Shown: positions 29,182 through 39,717 of the stretch, one piece after another
How positions within the stretch are numbered: position 1 is the first letter of the stretch
Layout of the letters: each line of letters begins with the position of its first letter
Source: JAICMB01 sp963795935
GTDB taxonomy: Bacteria > Acidobacteriota > Terriglobia > Bryobacterales > Bryobacteraceae
Reading direction: 5' to 3'
NCBI GenBank assembly: GCA_963795935.1
Contig: CAWCJO010000020.1
Span: 241,418-305,417 of the forward strand
DNA length: 64,000 nucleotides
Made by a program: the position numbers and the translations under genes
The notes under the pieces: model-generated
Database searches by the model: none
Told to the model about the DNA's origin: nothing
What the model saw: only the letters and a program-made list of their open reading frames with translations

Positions 29182-29829
29182 TCCAGGCCGCCTTCAGCGC
29201 CGTCCTTTCGTGAAAGCTGCGTCGAGGGGCGCGCTTGGCCCGCACTGGCTGTCGCGACGTTTTTAGGCCCGTTGGATTAAGAGGAACAGGGTTGCGCCGC
29301 GCGTCCGCCGCAAATTGCGGGGTAATGGGAGCCAGATTTAGAGGAAACAATGCACGGGATAAGTTATAGCAGACGATGTGATTTAGATCGCGGGAGGGGC
29401 GGGCGCGGACACAGGCGGGCAGCCGCGCGGCCACTGCGGTGAGTGCGTGGGGAAGAGCGCGGGTGACGCATATTCAGTTGAGAAAGATCCGTGAAGGACG
29501 CTCCAGAGCGCGGTAGAGGCGAGTGGAGACGGCTTCGGGCGCGGTTTCGAGACGCGCTATAAGTCGATTTCATTGTATCGGGGGCGGTGCGGGGGAGGGC
29601 TGAGATGGGCAGGCCGGTTTATCTGGAAGTTGCTGAGCCACTGGGAAAAACTAGATTTTAGATCGTCGTAACAAAGGCGTGAACGCTGGATTTCGTACGG
29701 ACTTGCAAGGGGCCGAGCCGTGGGGCGTTCGCGAAACATGCCGCGCATATCGGGCGCGCACTGCTCAGGCCGGCGCGGGATGGTTCGGAGGCGGCAGCAT
29801 GCGTCAACCGTCCTGTCGGCAAACTTGCT
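29182..29829. other. Intergenic region before the RHS remnant
   Basis: About 650 bases with no supported gene. Frames on both strands are short and compositionally odd. RHS-like meaning only becomes readable from about 29830, so a 5' part of the RHS gene may have been lost or scrambled here. I see no IS ends. Confidence 0.4.
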
Positions 29830-30405
29830 GAGCCCGTTTGACGGCTCGCGAGGAGGATTGGGACAGACCTTAAAGAGCGTGATCAACACTCCTACCGGCA
29901 TGGACACCGAGCTGGGATACACGGCGTCGGGCAAGTTGAGTTACGTTTTCTTTCCGTACGGCGGCTCGCTGGCGTGGTGTTACGGCAATTCCCCTTTTGC
30001 AGGCGGGGCGACGCTGTGCGAGGTGGGGACGCGGACGTTATCGATGTCGAGCGGAGCGCCGGCGCTGGTCTATCCGGTGTCCCTCGGCTGCCGCGTACAG
30101 CTTCAACACCTGGGGCGAAGTGGGGGATCCGAACGGTCAAAGTCAGAAATTCTGGTACTTCGGCTTGGACAGCACGCAAGCCGGCTATGGGCTCGAGTAC
30201 GCCTACTCGGAACAGCAGGGGGCTATGGGAAGAAAAAGAGCGTTTGGTCCTTCTGGACATCGGACGCGCTGGGCCGGCCGTACCTTTCCTCGAGCTACAA
30301 CCTGTTCGACAACAATACAAGCAATTCGACGGAAGACCGCACGGACCAGGTATTGGATCCGTACGGCAACGCGCCCAGCATCTCGCAATACGATTTTGGG
30401 GCTCC
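29830..30405 (+). pseudogene. RHS/YD-repeat protein, segment 1 (5' truncated)
   Basis: YD-repeat style sequence is readable: TLKSVINTPTGMDTELGYT, SGKLSYVFFPYGGSLAW, then in another frame AYSFNTWGEVGDPNGQSQ and GYGLEYAYSEQ, then FWTSDALGRPYLSSSYN and LDPYGNAPSISQYDFG. At least two frame changes occur (near 30085 and 30225). There is no start codon with signal or PAAR-type N-terminus, so the 5' end is missing. It stops at the CTCC target duplication of an IS21 insertion and resumes at 32843. RHS proteins form shells that deliver C-terminal toxins. Confidence 0.75.
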
Positions 30406-30674
30406 TGTCAATACCGGTTGAAAATTCCCCAAAGTTCCGGTCGAAAATTCCCAGCCCTCGCAAGGTGGTGGTTTACAGATCCGGCTGGCAGCTGGTACAT
30501 AAAATCCAGCCGGTGAAGCGGAGGCGAGCAATGCAGGAGTGCAACTCGCCAAGGAATAGCCGACTGCAAACTCATCAAGACGATGAGGCCCGGGGCGGAG
30601 CCAGAGATGGCCTCGCCCTGGATCTTCAAAACAACATACATCGGATTGATAGATTTGCCCATGCCTTAGAAAAC

Positions 30675-31496
30675 TCAAATGCTCCGCTTGGCACGGCCAC
30701 TCGGGGCGACAGCCCGCGATTCCTCCGGCTGTTGTGACGGCAAAGAAATCAAGCCGGCCTTGCGGCGTTCTTTGAGCCGGTAACTTTCGCCGCGGATGTT
30801 CAGCGTAGTCGAATGGTGCAGCAGGCGATCGAGGATCGCGGTGGCGATGATCGGGTCTCCAAAGATCGAGCCCCATTCGCCATAGCTCTTGTTGGAAGTC
30901 AGAATGATGCTGCCTCTTTCGTAACGGGCGCTGACCAGTTGAAAAAAGATCGTCGCGCCCAGTTCGTCGAGCGGCAGATATCCCATTTCGTCGATGATCA
31001 GCACCTTGGGCGCGAGATAGATTCGCAAGCGCCGATCCAGGCGTCCTTCACGGTACGCCCGTCCAAGATCAGTCACCAGATCGTGCGCCGTCATGAAGTA
31101 GGCGGCCTGGCCCGACTGGATCGCGGTTTCCGCCAGCGCCACAGCCAGATGAGTTTTTCCCACTCCCGGCGGCCCCAATAGAATCACGTTGGACGCTTCA
31201 TGCACGAACCGCAGCGTACGGAGTTCGCGGATCTGCCGCTCATCAATCGAGGGCTGAAAAGCGAAGTCGAACTGATCGAAAGTCTTCACGTACGGCAGAT
31301 GGGCCAGTTGCAGCCTGGTCTTGAGATAGCGCTGGCGGCGCGCATCGGCCTCCGTGCTCATGACCTCGAGCAGGAAATCGCCATATGCAGGATCTTGCTT
31401 GGAAGCGTTCTCCAGCAGTGCTTCCAGCCGTGCGTCAATGGCGGTCAGATTCAACATCGTTAGAGTTGTCCGCAGCCGTTCGAGGGTGGTCATCAC
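30675..31496 (-). CDS. istB: IS21 helper ATPase IstB
   Basis: This 273-residue AAA+ ATPase assists IstA transposase. Walker A is LLGPPGVGKTHLA (about residue 106), Walker B is VLIIDEMGYLPLDE and sensor-like ILTSNKSYGEW follows, all in the order typical of IstB/DnaC-like proteins. Its start overlaps the istA stop by 4 bases (ATGA), the usual IS21 coupling. The C-terminal tail beyond about residue 250 (SQQPEESRAVAPSGRAKR) is slightly longer than usual. Confidence 0.96.
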   Translation of the reverse strand: MMTTLERLRTTLTMLNLTAIDARLEALLENASKQDPAYGDFLLEVMSTEADARRQRYLKTRLQLAHLPYVKTFDQFDFAFQPSIDERQIRELRTLRFVHEASNVILLGPPGVGKTHLAVALAETAIQSGQAAYFMTAHDLVTDLGRAYREGRLDRRLRIYLAPKVLIIDEMGYLPLDELGATIFFQLVSARYERGSIILTSNKSYGEWGSIFGDPIIATAILDRLLHHSTTLNIRGESYRLKERRKAGLISLPSQQPEESRAVAPSGRAKRSI

Positions 31497-32719
31497 GCAC
31501 CTCCCCCGGCCAGGCTTTCATAAGCTTCGAGCGGCCGCTGTTCCACAACGGGCGCACCCTGCTGAATGTGGATTAGCGTTTTTCCCGTACGCGCATTCCC
31601 GAGCGGGATGCCCTGGTGATGCTCACTTTGCGTGACGATCTGATGACGTCTCGCTGCCTGCGCATGTAAGGCGATGCGCTCGGCCCCGTAGCGAACTTCC
31701 ACGTCACCGCCCTGCTCGCGCACCCAGACCTCTTTGCCGGCATATTGCCACGGCACCGAATAGCGGCTTCCCTGCCAGGAAACGTAAGCGTCACGCGCCA
31801 CCTTGCGCTGCTCATCGTCGCGGTTTGGACAGGCCGGGCGTCCGTTGACCGGCTGCAGCTTCACGCGATCCTCCTCCCAACGCATCAGTACCTGCTCGTG
31901 TGTCGTGCCGTGCACACGCTGATTGGCTACTTCCGACACCCAGCGACGCAACTCAGCATTGAAGTCGGCGAGGTTGCCCGGCTCACGTCCCAGCAGTCCG
32001 CAAAGGAAATTCCGCCGTACATATTTCACGCCCGACTCGATCTTGCCTTTGGTCTGGGCGCGGTACGGGCGGCACAGTCGCGGCCGGAAACCCCAGTACC
32101 GCGCGAAGTCGAGAAAGAGGGCGTTCCAGATGATCTCACCGCGTTCGTCAGCGCCCATCCAGACCGTCTTCATGCGGTCGTAGAGAATCTCTTCCGGTAC
32201 ACCACCCAGCTCCTGGAAAGCCGCCTCATGCATGCGCAACAGCGTCCCCAGTTTCTGATCCGTCGCCGCTTCAGCCATCATTCTCCGGCTGTAGCCTAGC
32301 GTCATTGTGAAGCCCCACAGAGCATGCTTTCCGCTGTCTTTTGAGAGCGAGCCCAAGTGACCCCAATCCACTTGCGCCTGTTTGCCCGCCGCCGTTTCAA
32401 ACCGCCGTACTGCGATCACATGCGCGGCCTCACGCTGCGGTCTCAACCAGTCCGTCAAGATCGTGTAGCCGCCCGTGTAGCTGCGGGAACGCAGCTCCCG
32501 AAGCAATACCCTCCCATTCCAAACGCCGGCCTTCAAACGTTCTCGCAGGAACGGCTCAAATGGCGCCAACTTGCTCACCGGAGCCGGCCTTGGTCCGTAC
32601 GCCGGCCTTGCCTCCGGCTCCAACAGATATTTCCGGATGGTCTTGCGATCATAGCCCGTCAAATTGCTGATCGCCAGAATACTCAGCCCTTCTCGCTTGA
32701 GTTGGTTGATGTCTTCCAC
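31493..32719 (-). CDS. istA: IS21 transposase IstA
   Basis: This is a 408-residue DDE transposase. It has an N-terminal helix-turn-helix (LKREGLSILAISNLTGYDRKT) and an integrase-type core with Asp in AQVDWGHLG, Asp in EILYDRMKTVW and Glu in QTKGKIESGVKYV. A C-terminal Mu-type small barrel follows (RYSVPWQYAGKEVWVREQ). Length is slightly shorter than the roughly 500-residue classic IstA but normal for this subgroup. It is uninterrupted and coupled to istB. Confidence 0.96.
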   Translation of the reverse strand: MEDINQLKREGLSILAISNLTGYDRKTIRKYLLEPEARPAYGPRPAPVSKLAPFEPFLRERLKAGVWNGRVLLRELRSRSYTGGYTILTDWLRPQREAAHVIAVRRFETAAGKQAQVDWGHLGSLSKDSGKHALWGFTMTLGYSRRMMAEAATDQKLGTLLRMHEAAFQELGGVPEEILYDRMKTVWMGADERGEIIWNALFLDFARYWGFRPRLCRPYRAQTKGKIESGVKYVRRNFLCGLLGREPGNLADFNAELRRWVSEVANQRVHGTTHEQVLMRWEEDRVKLQPVNGRPACPNRDDEQRKVARDAYVSWQGSRYSVPWQYAGKEVWVREQGGDVEVRYGAERIALHAQAARRHQIVTQSEHHQGIPLGNARTGKTLIHIQQGAPVVEQRPLEAYESLAGGGA

Positions 32720-32842
32720 GTCTTTTCCCCTAAACAGAGTTTCGCCCTCCTCTGTATTCCAGAGTCGGGGGTTACACCACCGTTCGGAGGAGCTGGGGAA
32801 TCTTCAACCGGCACTATGGGGATTTTTGCACCGGCGCTGACA

Positions 32843-33663
32843 CTCCGTCGGCGCCGGGAAGTCCGACGCGGGCTGTACACGAACGTTTATCTGAGCGACT
32901 CCAGTCCAACGTCGGCGCATCCGGCGGGATTGAATTACAACGTCGAGCATATCCATAATCGTCTGCTGACCAGCGCGGTGACGCAGAACGGCCAAACCAC
33001 GACATTGGTCAGCAACTTATACGATTTCTATAACCCGAACGCCTGTCAAACAAATGGGCAGAACATCACGCCCACGGGTTGGGGTTGGGGCTCGGCCTCC
33101 GGACTCGATCCTAATAATACGGCGAACGTGTTTCGCGGCAACGTCACGACAGTTATGGGCTGGACATGACGCATGCGCTTTGCTACGCGACCACCGGGGC
33201 GGTGTTCATGCGTACCGACGGGGGGCATGTCACGTCGGGACAGACCAGCAGCCAGACCAACTACACGGCCCCGTCCGCGATCACGACCGGAAGCTTGACG
33301 ACAAGCTTGAACTGGACCGGCTTTCTGGGCTTATCCAGCGTCACGGGACCGAACGGCGACGCCAGCGCGATCAGCTATGACGCGGCGAGCCGGCTGGCCT
33401 CGACCAGCACGCCGTATGGCTCCTCCACGACCTATACTTATTCGATCAATCCGCCGCAAATCACTGCCGTGATGCACACCGACGACGCGAATACCAACGG
33501 CCGCTAGACGGTGACGAAACTCGACGGCTTTGGACGCGCGCTGAAGTGGACACGATTGACGCGCACGGCGCGACACAATCGATCGTGCAGACACAATACG
33601 CGCCCTGCGCCTGTTCGCCGCTGGGCAAGGTCAGCGCGGTGTCGCTGCACGCGCCGGGCGCAA
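32843..33663 (+). pseudogene. RHS/YD-repeat protein, segment 2
   Basis: The RHS sense resumes right after the IS21 target duplication: YTNVYLSDSSPTSAHPAGLN, VEHIHNRLLTSAVTQNGQ, NVFRGNVTTVMGW, then in a new frame HALCYATTGAVFM, GPNGDASAISYDAASRL and GSSTTYTYSINPPQIT. A TAG at 33505-33507 interrupts NTNGR/TVTKLDGFGRALK in the same frame. A further frame change leads to DTIDAHGATQSIVQTQYAP and SAVSLHAPGA. It ends at CGCAA, the target duplication of the next element. Removing that element restores the frame exactly. Confidence 0.78.
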
Positions 33664-33807
33664 AGCATTTTCTCATTGAAAGATGAGCCTGAACGGGGGG
33701 GGTGAGGGGATCAGGCGCTGAGTCTCCTTTCCGATGATGTTTCGACGCCCCGGGGGTAGAGTAGGAGAGAAGGCGACGCGAGTTGCGCGACCCGCTCTCC
33801 CCTCGTC

Positions 33808-33840
33808 GAACCGGAGATGCAGATTTACCACGTCCGGCTC
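33808..33840 (-). ncRNA. Group II intron domain V
   Basis: Read on the minus strand from 33840, the 33 bases begin GAGCCGGACGTGG, pass through a TAAA tetraloop, and return TCTGCATCTCCGGTTC. This matches the conserved domain V hairpin, including the catalytic AGC triad. The right arm CCGGTTC pairs with GAGCCGG. Confidence 0.85.
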
Positions 33841-33857
33841 TCCTGAAAGCTCTCGCC

Positions 33858-35295
33858 TCAGGCATGCGCAGTTCCCGATAGACGGATCAGCCCCAATTTG
33901 GCCAGGTGCTGTAACCATTGCTCCCCTTTCGGAAGACGGTATGGTCGCTGGCTGCGTCGTTGCAAATGCTGGATTAGACGGTCCCGAACGTAGCGTTCGA
34001 TCTCACAGTAGGAACTGGATGGGTACCCAAAAGAAAAGTAGTTCATCCAACCTTTCAGGTGCCGATTGAGCTCTCCAATCAGGACCGGATTGGCTTATGG
34101 CACTGATGACGATCGCCATTTCGCGCAGCTTTTCCCGCTCCCGTTGGACCGCCTTGTTCGACGGAAACGCATTCAGGTATTTTCGATCACGTCCTTTCAG
34201 ATCGCGGTCATACCGGAACGTATATCCCAGAAAGTTCAGACTCGCCCGTTCTTCTCGCAGGTCCACCACCCGCGTCTTTTCCCGATTGATCTCCAACTGG
34301 AATTTGCCTTCCAGCCGCGATTCGATGAACTCGATGGTTTCCGATCCCATCTGTTTCGCCAGCGCCACAAAATCATCGGCGTAACGCACCAGCTTGACAT
34401 CGGCCCTTCGTGCCGGTCCTTGCGGACCGTGAAACAGGGCGTCGAACCAGTGCAAATACAGGTTCGCCAGCAATGGCGAGGCTACCCCGCCCTGCGGCGT
34501 TCCCTTCTTCGGCCTGCTCGATTTGTTGCCTGCGCCCCGTCCTTCACTCCGTTCGACTACTGGCGCCTCCAGCCACATCCGGATCAACTTCAGGACCGAC
34601 CGGTCCACGATCCGCATGCGCAAGCACGCCAGAAGCTGGGAGTGCGGGATCGAATCGAAATAGCCCTTCAAGTCCGCGTCATACACGACCTGATACCCGG
34701 CCTGCAAATGACCGCGTATTTCCGCCAACGCCTGGTGGGCTGACCGCCCCGGTCGGAACCCGTACGAGCAATCCAGGAAATCTGCCTCAAAGATTGGCTC
34801 CAGGATTAACAGGGTCGCCATTTGTACTACCCGGTCGCGTACCGTTGGTATGCCCAACGGCCTCAACTTTCCATTTGCCTTCGGAATGTAGACGCGTTGC
34901 ACCGCCTGCGGTCGGTAGGTTTTCGTACGCAGCGAATCCTGAATCCCTTCCAGGAATCCCGCTGCGCCTTGGTCTGACATCGCGATCTCTTCGATTCCGA
35001 CGCCATCCACTCCGGGCGCGCCCTTATTGGCTCGCACCCGTTCCCACGCCGCTTCCAACACATCCATCCGATAGATCCGGTCGTATAACGCATAAAACCG
35101 GAACTTCGGTTCGTGCTCGGCCTTCTGGCCCAGTTTCCGTCTCAGTTGAGAAACTTTCTCCGGCAGTCCCAGCTCTTTCACCGTTTCCGGCATCGCCTTT
35201 CGTGCGGCTGCCCGAGTCTCCGTAGTGGGATTTTCATTAAAGCGGATTTCTCCTCCTCTTACAGACTCATGCTTCCAGTAAGGCCCCTTGCTCAC
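33858..35295 (-). CDS. ltrA: Group II intron reverse transcriptase/maturase, one frameshift
   Basis: The intron-encoded protein is about 479 residues. RT motifs are in order: GAPGVDGVGIEEI, YRPQAVQRVYIPKANGKLRP, YGFRPGRSAHQAL, VVYDADLKGYFDSIPH, GTPQGGVASPLLANLYLH and the catalytic VRYADDFVAL. The maturase (X) region follows (LNFLGYTFRYDRD). Near 34080 the frame changes, and the real C-terminus reads VLIGELNRHLKGW, MNYFSFGYPSSSYCEIERYV and ends LIRLSGTAHA. No clear endonuclease domain is present. The locus is 1 modulo 3 in length. With the break, the intron may not be self-sufficient. Confidence 0.9.
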
Positions 35296-35848
35296 GGGCG
35301 TTACCCCGCTTCTCAGCTAATATGGGCCTCTCCGACTCCCTGCCAGGGGCGCTCCCGCAGTTATGTATTCCCGCGGGCGCGTTGGTTGCCTTCGCTTCCA
35401 CCCGACAGGGCCTCCCAGGCTCCTCGGCTGATCTTTTCACGCGCGCTGCCCCCAACCACCCCGGAAGGTCCGAGCCGCTGCATATGCCTGTTGCTTCGCG
35501 ACCGGTCTTGTCTGGCTTCATCCAAGTCGGGCCGACTGGCCACCTTCGTTTTCCTATCGAGGCCGAATCGGGTTCACTTGCGTTACGGCTCGCGTGTTCG
35601 CCTCACAAGTTCGCCAGCCCCATTGCTGGAACTCGCGCTCACTCGGCTACGTGCTGAACAGGCAATTTACACGGTGAACTCCTTTCAGTTCACAAGATCA
35701 ACCAGGCTTATCCTGGCGTACCCGACCAACGGGAGGCGCACGGGAGCTGCAAACTTTCGCCATGAATTTCTTTTTCCTAGGAAGGTTTTTGTTTTCGTTT
35801 TCGTTTTGTCCCCCGGAGCGGCGACGCTCCCTCGGGCGCGGCGAAGTC

Positions 35849-37088
35849 TCAGGCGCTTTGGGTCCGCCGGAACCGTTGGAAGAGCTTGCGTTTGGCCGTC
35901 TGCATGTCGCGAGCGGCTTCGGTGTCGGATTGGGCTTGGGCAAAGCGATCCAGTTGCTTCAGCGTGACGCCCGGCCGCAGCCGGTTCTCGCATCGCGCGA
36001 CTCGCGGAATAACTCGAAGGGGGTGGCCCAGCGCAAGTAGACGCGCCGGCGTTTGCCGTGGGCATCCGTAAGGATCTTGGGCACGGCGCAAGGACGATGG
36101 AAGTTGACGTAGGGGTTCAGATGCTGGCGGTGAAATTGATCCATGGCCTCGGCGTGTTTCGCATCGATGTGGCCGAAGCCGATGTGCTTGCGAATGACGG
36201 CTCCATTCTTGCATTCCACTAAGCCGTTGTCGCCGGTATGATGCGCCCGCGACTTGGTTTGCTCGATGTGCAGTTTTTCCAGCATCCGCGCGACGGTGTA
36301 GTTGATAAACTCGCTGCCATTGTCGGAATGAAAGCCGCGGATCGCGAAGGGGAACTGCGCGAGCATGGCTTCCAGCACCGGCAGGAGCCAGTATTCGGAG
36401 ATTTGCGGCGTGGCCGCCACAATCTCCCACTGCGTCACTTGATCGACGGCGTTGATGTGATACAGCCCTTTGCGGCCATCCTGGTCGCCCTGATGCACGG
36501 TATCGATGCGCAGGTATCCAGCGAGCCCTGCGTCTGTGGCTTGCGCCGCTGCCCGATGGGAATCGGCGTGGGCCGCGTGGGTTGGTAGCTGATGTTGCGT
36601 TTGCGGTAGGCTTGCGAGTTGCGCAATCGGTACAGGTGGGCCACCGAAATCCTGGCCAGGCGCTGGTAGGCGGCTTGGCCATATTCGTCATATTCGCGTT
36701 CCAAGATGCGCCGGGTTGCCGGTCCGCTCAAGTTCCCGTGCGCCTGGTCGACATAGGCCAGCAGATCCACATCGGCGCTTGTGTAGCGCGCGACGAATTT
36801 GGTGCGTTGATAGACCGCCGCTTTTACCCGCCCGCAGCTGCCATACGCCGCGATCAGCCGCGTCGTCTGGGCGCGGCTCAGACCGGTCATGCGCCCGATG
36901 TAGCGTCGCACCAAACCCTTGCCTGGCCGGTTCAGGCTGGCGTACTGATGGCGCACCAGCGTCCGCTCCACCCAAGCGTAGACCTCCTCGCGCCGCTGCC
37001 CGGCAAACCGCACCTCGCCGCTGCCCGCGAGGAACACCCGGATCTGCTCCAGGCTCCCCGCTTCGGAATCGTCCATGCTGATGATCAA
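35849..37088 (-). CDS. Integrase-type (rve) transposase, two frameshifts
   Basis: Three overlapping frames make one transposase of about 413 residues. The N-terminal frame (to about 36500) has LEQIRVFLAGSGEVRF, LVRRYIGRMTGLSRAQTTRL and LSGPATRRILEREY. The middle frame has the catalytic core with HQGDQDGRKGLYHINAVDQV, FHSDNGSEFINYTVARMLEK (second Asp) and GLVECKNGAVIRKHIG (Glu). The C-terminal frame (from about 36000) has GVTLKQLDRFAQAQSDTEA and ends QRFRRTQSA. Frame changes are near 36505 and 36000. Known relatives are often called integrase catalytic-domain proteins. The breaks suggest the IS no longer moves on its own, unless they are sequence errors. Confidence 0.85.
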
Positions 37089-37175
37089 TCCCCAGCATCC
37101 AGATTTTTCCCTTCAGGCTCATCTTGTGTGAGAATCCAGGCCCCCGTTCAGGCTCATCTTGCGTGAGATAACAGT

Positions 37176-39717
37176 CGCAACGGCGTACTGGACGACGTAT
37201 ACTTATGATGGTATCGGCCGCACGGTGAGCGGTACGCTGGCGCCGGACGGAGCCAGCGCGACGACGGTACCCTGTAATGCGGGCAATACGGTAACGGTGA
37301 CCGATCCAGCGGGTAAATGGAAGAAGTTCACCATGGACGCGTTCGGGAACTTGACGAGCGTGGTCGAGCCGGACGCCACGCAGACCAACACGGGCAGCCA
37401 GGCCACGACGACGTACGCCTACGACGTTTTGAATCATTTGATCAACGTGAACATACCGCGCCAGATGCCGGGGGCAACACCGTGACGCAGACGCGGACGT
37501 TCACCTATCTCAGGGCGTACATGGTGAGCGCCAAGAACCCGGAAAACGGAACGGTGGAATACGGCTACAACGCGGACGGGACGCTGGCGACGAAGCAGGA
37601 CATGAAAGGACAGGCCGCCGGGTATTTCCTGCAGTATGTATACGACTACTACGGGCGAGTAACGACGGTGCAGACGATGCCGGGCACGCCTTCGAACTGG
37701 TACGGCTCGCCGACGGTGCTGCGGACGTACACCTACGACGTAAACAACGCGGACGGGAGTTATTCGCAGAACGCGCTGGGCAGGTTGACGACTGCCGGGT
37801 ACAATGTTCCGTCGGCTTCGACGGCGTACGATTCGAACGGCCATGCGATCGCGTTCACCAACGACTTAGTGACCGAGATGTACAGCTACTCGATTGCGGG
37901 TCAGGTCGCGGGCAAGCGCCTGCGGGTGGCGCGGAACGGGTTAAACTCGGGCGGATCGCCGGTTACGATCAGCGCCGATCTCAACGGGACCTGGAGTTAT
38001 AACAACGAAGGCCATTTGACCGGCGCGGGATATCCCGGCGGCGGCTCGGGCTATACTTACAGTTACAATGGACTCGCTCAACTGAGCGGCATGACGGGCA
38101 CGGATGGAAACAACGTCGCGGGCGTGAGTTATAACGCGTCCGGCCAGTTGTTGACTATGAACAGCGAATCGCGAAGCTATAACACGATGGGGCAGTTGAC
38201 GGGCATCAACGCCGGGCGGAGCCTCGCCGGTGAATATGATTTACGCGTATTCGTCGAATCAGAACAACGGCAAGATTACATCGCAGACGGACAATATCAC
38301 GGGCGAGAATGTAACTTATGCGTACGACTCGCTGAACCGCCTGATCGCGGCGCAAGCGGGCGGCACGTGGGGCCAGGGCTTTAACTACGATCCGTTCGGC
38401 AATCTGACGGCGAAGACAGCATTGCAGGCACGGTTCCGACGCTGTCGGTCGTGGTAGACCCGACGACCAACCAGCTGTCCACGACGGATGTGAACGGGAA
38501 CTCCTGGTACGGGCCGGACGGCTCCAATCTTGTGTACGACGCGGAGAACCGGGTCACGAGGGCGGCGTACAGCACCGTCGCCTATGCCTATGAGGGCCAG
38601 AACAAGCGCATCTGGGCGTGCAAGTGGGCCAGCGGGGGCGGCGCCTGTCAGACGGAGACATATTACTTCTATTCGCCGCAAGGCAAACTGCTCGCGCAGT
38701 TTGCGCCGTATGACGCGCCGCCGTCGTGAGGCGTCGACCAATCCTCGCTGGTGTTCACCCTGTCGAGTGCGCGCGCGTACTTCGGCTCGCGCCTGCTGGG
38801 CAACGAGGACCGGGTGGGATCGCGCGGCAAGTATTTCCCGTATGGCGAAGCGCGAAGCGGGGCGCAACCCGATCAGGTGGACTTCGCGACCTATACGCGA
38901 GACTCGGCAGACGGGGCTCGACTATGCGGATCAGCGGTTATTACGCAAGCGGGTGGGGGCGGTTTATGACGCCGGACCCGTACATGGGAAGCGCCGCTCC
39001 CGGTACTCCGCAGAGTTGGAATCGGCTATGGGTATGCCGGAGGCGATCCGGCCAACTCAAATGACCCGAGCGGTCTAGAGGAGGCCTCGCAGGATGAGGA
39101 CCAAAGCGATGATCCTGAGGATTGTCAGGCTCCGCCGAGCGGATCGCCCGGATCAAACGTCAGACAGATCCCATGCGAGTTCTCCGCACAAACTTTGCTC
39201 AACTATATGCAAAACACGCCCGCTTTTAATGCTCACGGAAGCCCATCGCTCATAAGCCTCTGGCTACGCTCGCAGCCGCTGATGAGATGATGTCTGCCGG
39301 TGCGGCATTCAACGTAGATCCGCGACTGCTCGTGACGATCGCGTTTGTCGAAGGCAAGTGGGGAGGAGATGCCCCCGCCGCGAGGACGCACGATTCATTT
39401 GGGCTCATGCCGGGAGGTGCTTTGAGTCCTTTCCGATCTGGCTGCAGGGCATCGCTGCCGCGGCGAATACGGTAAGTAATCACGTCAACACCTTCAATCA
39501 AAATAGCATTGCAGATTTGAATAGCGGCAATACCGTGGCGCAGAACATCGCCGCCGGCAATGGTGGTCTCGCCGCCTATAGCGTAGGAGCCGGGTGCCAG
39601 ACAAAAATAGCCGTTTTGACGCAGAAGCTTGCTGGCCTTGGCGGCGACTCCGAATCGCTTACCGACCCGTGTTACCGGGGTGGCGACGGCAAGTATTACG
39701 AGAAGGAAAATCCATGA
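37176..39717 (+). pseudogene. RHS/YD-repeat protein, segment 3, with lysozyme-like C-terminus
   Basis: RHS repeats continue (YWTTYTYDGIGRTVSGT, KFTMDAFGNLTSVVEPD, TVEYGYNADGTLATKQD, YNGLAQLSGMTGTDG, YAYDSLNRLIAAQAGG, ENRVTRAAYSTVAYAYEGQ). A core-end-like motif follows near 38930-39050 (DYADQR-YYASGWGRFMTPDPY, then GYAGGDPANSNDPSG). Beyond it is a toxin-like region. In changing frames it reads ADEMMSAGAAFNVDPRLLV, TIAFVEGKWGGD, THDSFGLM and FPIWLQGIAAAANTVSNHV, ending GGDGKYYEKENP. The VDPRLL-IAFVEGKWG pattern resembles glucosaminidase/lysozyme-like peptidoglycan hydrolases, with Glu as possible acid. There are at least five frame changes (near 37470, 38240, 38440, 38930, 39250-39420). Confidence 0.78.

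Larger units (their letters stand above)
30406..32842 (-). mobile_element. IS21-family insertion sequence, intact
   Basis: This 2437-bp element carries istA and istB on the minus strand. The ends are inverted: the left end begins TGTCAATACCGGTTGAAAA and the right end, read inward, TGTCAGCGCCGGTGCAAAA. Both run into TCCCC. Second copies of the CCGGT-AAAATTCCC block sit just inside each end (multiple terminal repeats, as in IS21). A 4-bp target duplication CTCC flanks it (30402-30405 and 32843-32846). Both genes are uninterrupted, unlike the host RHS gene, which suggests recent insertion. Confidence 0.93.
33756..35741 (-). mobile_element. Group II intron inside the IS
   Basis: On the minus strand the element begins GTGCGCCTCCCGTTGGTCGG (35741 downward), matching the group II 5' consensus GUGYG. 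It contains a reverse transcriptase/maturase gene and a domain V hairpin at 33840-33808. A GC-rich hairpin suitable for domain VI follows and ends near 33756 with ...CTCTCCTACTCTAC (ending in AY). The size is about 1.99 kb. The 3' boundary may be off by a few bases. The RT type and compact size fit bacterial class C or related introns, but I could not settle the class. Confidence 0.82.
33664..37175 (-). mobile_element. DDE-type insertion sequence carrying a group II intron
   Basis: The element inserted in the RHS gene is flanked by CGCAA (33659-33663 and 37176-37180). A perfect 20-bp inverted repeat lies near the ends: AAGATGAGCCTGAACGGGGG at 33680-33699 and its complement at 37141-37160. A third copy of the TTCAGGCTCATCTT core is at 37112-37125. 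The right half encodes an integrase-type transposase. The left half is a group II intron lying between the transposase end and the left repeat. Deleting 33664-37180 rejoins the RHS reading frame as SLHAPGATAYWTTYTYDG. The IS family could not be fixed; IS481/ISNCY-like transposases are the nearest I can name. Confidence 0.85.
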
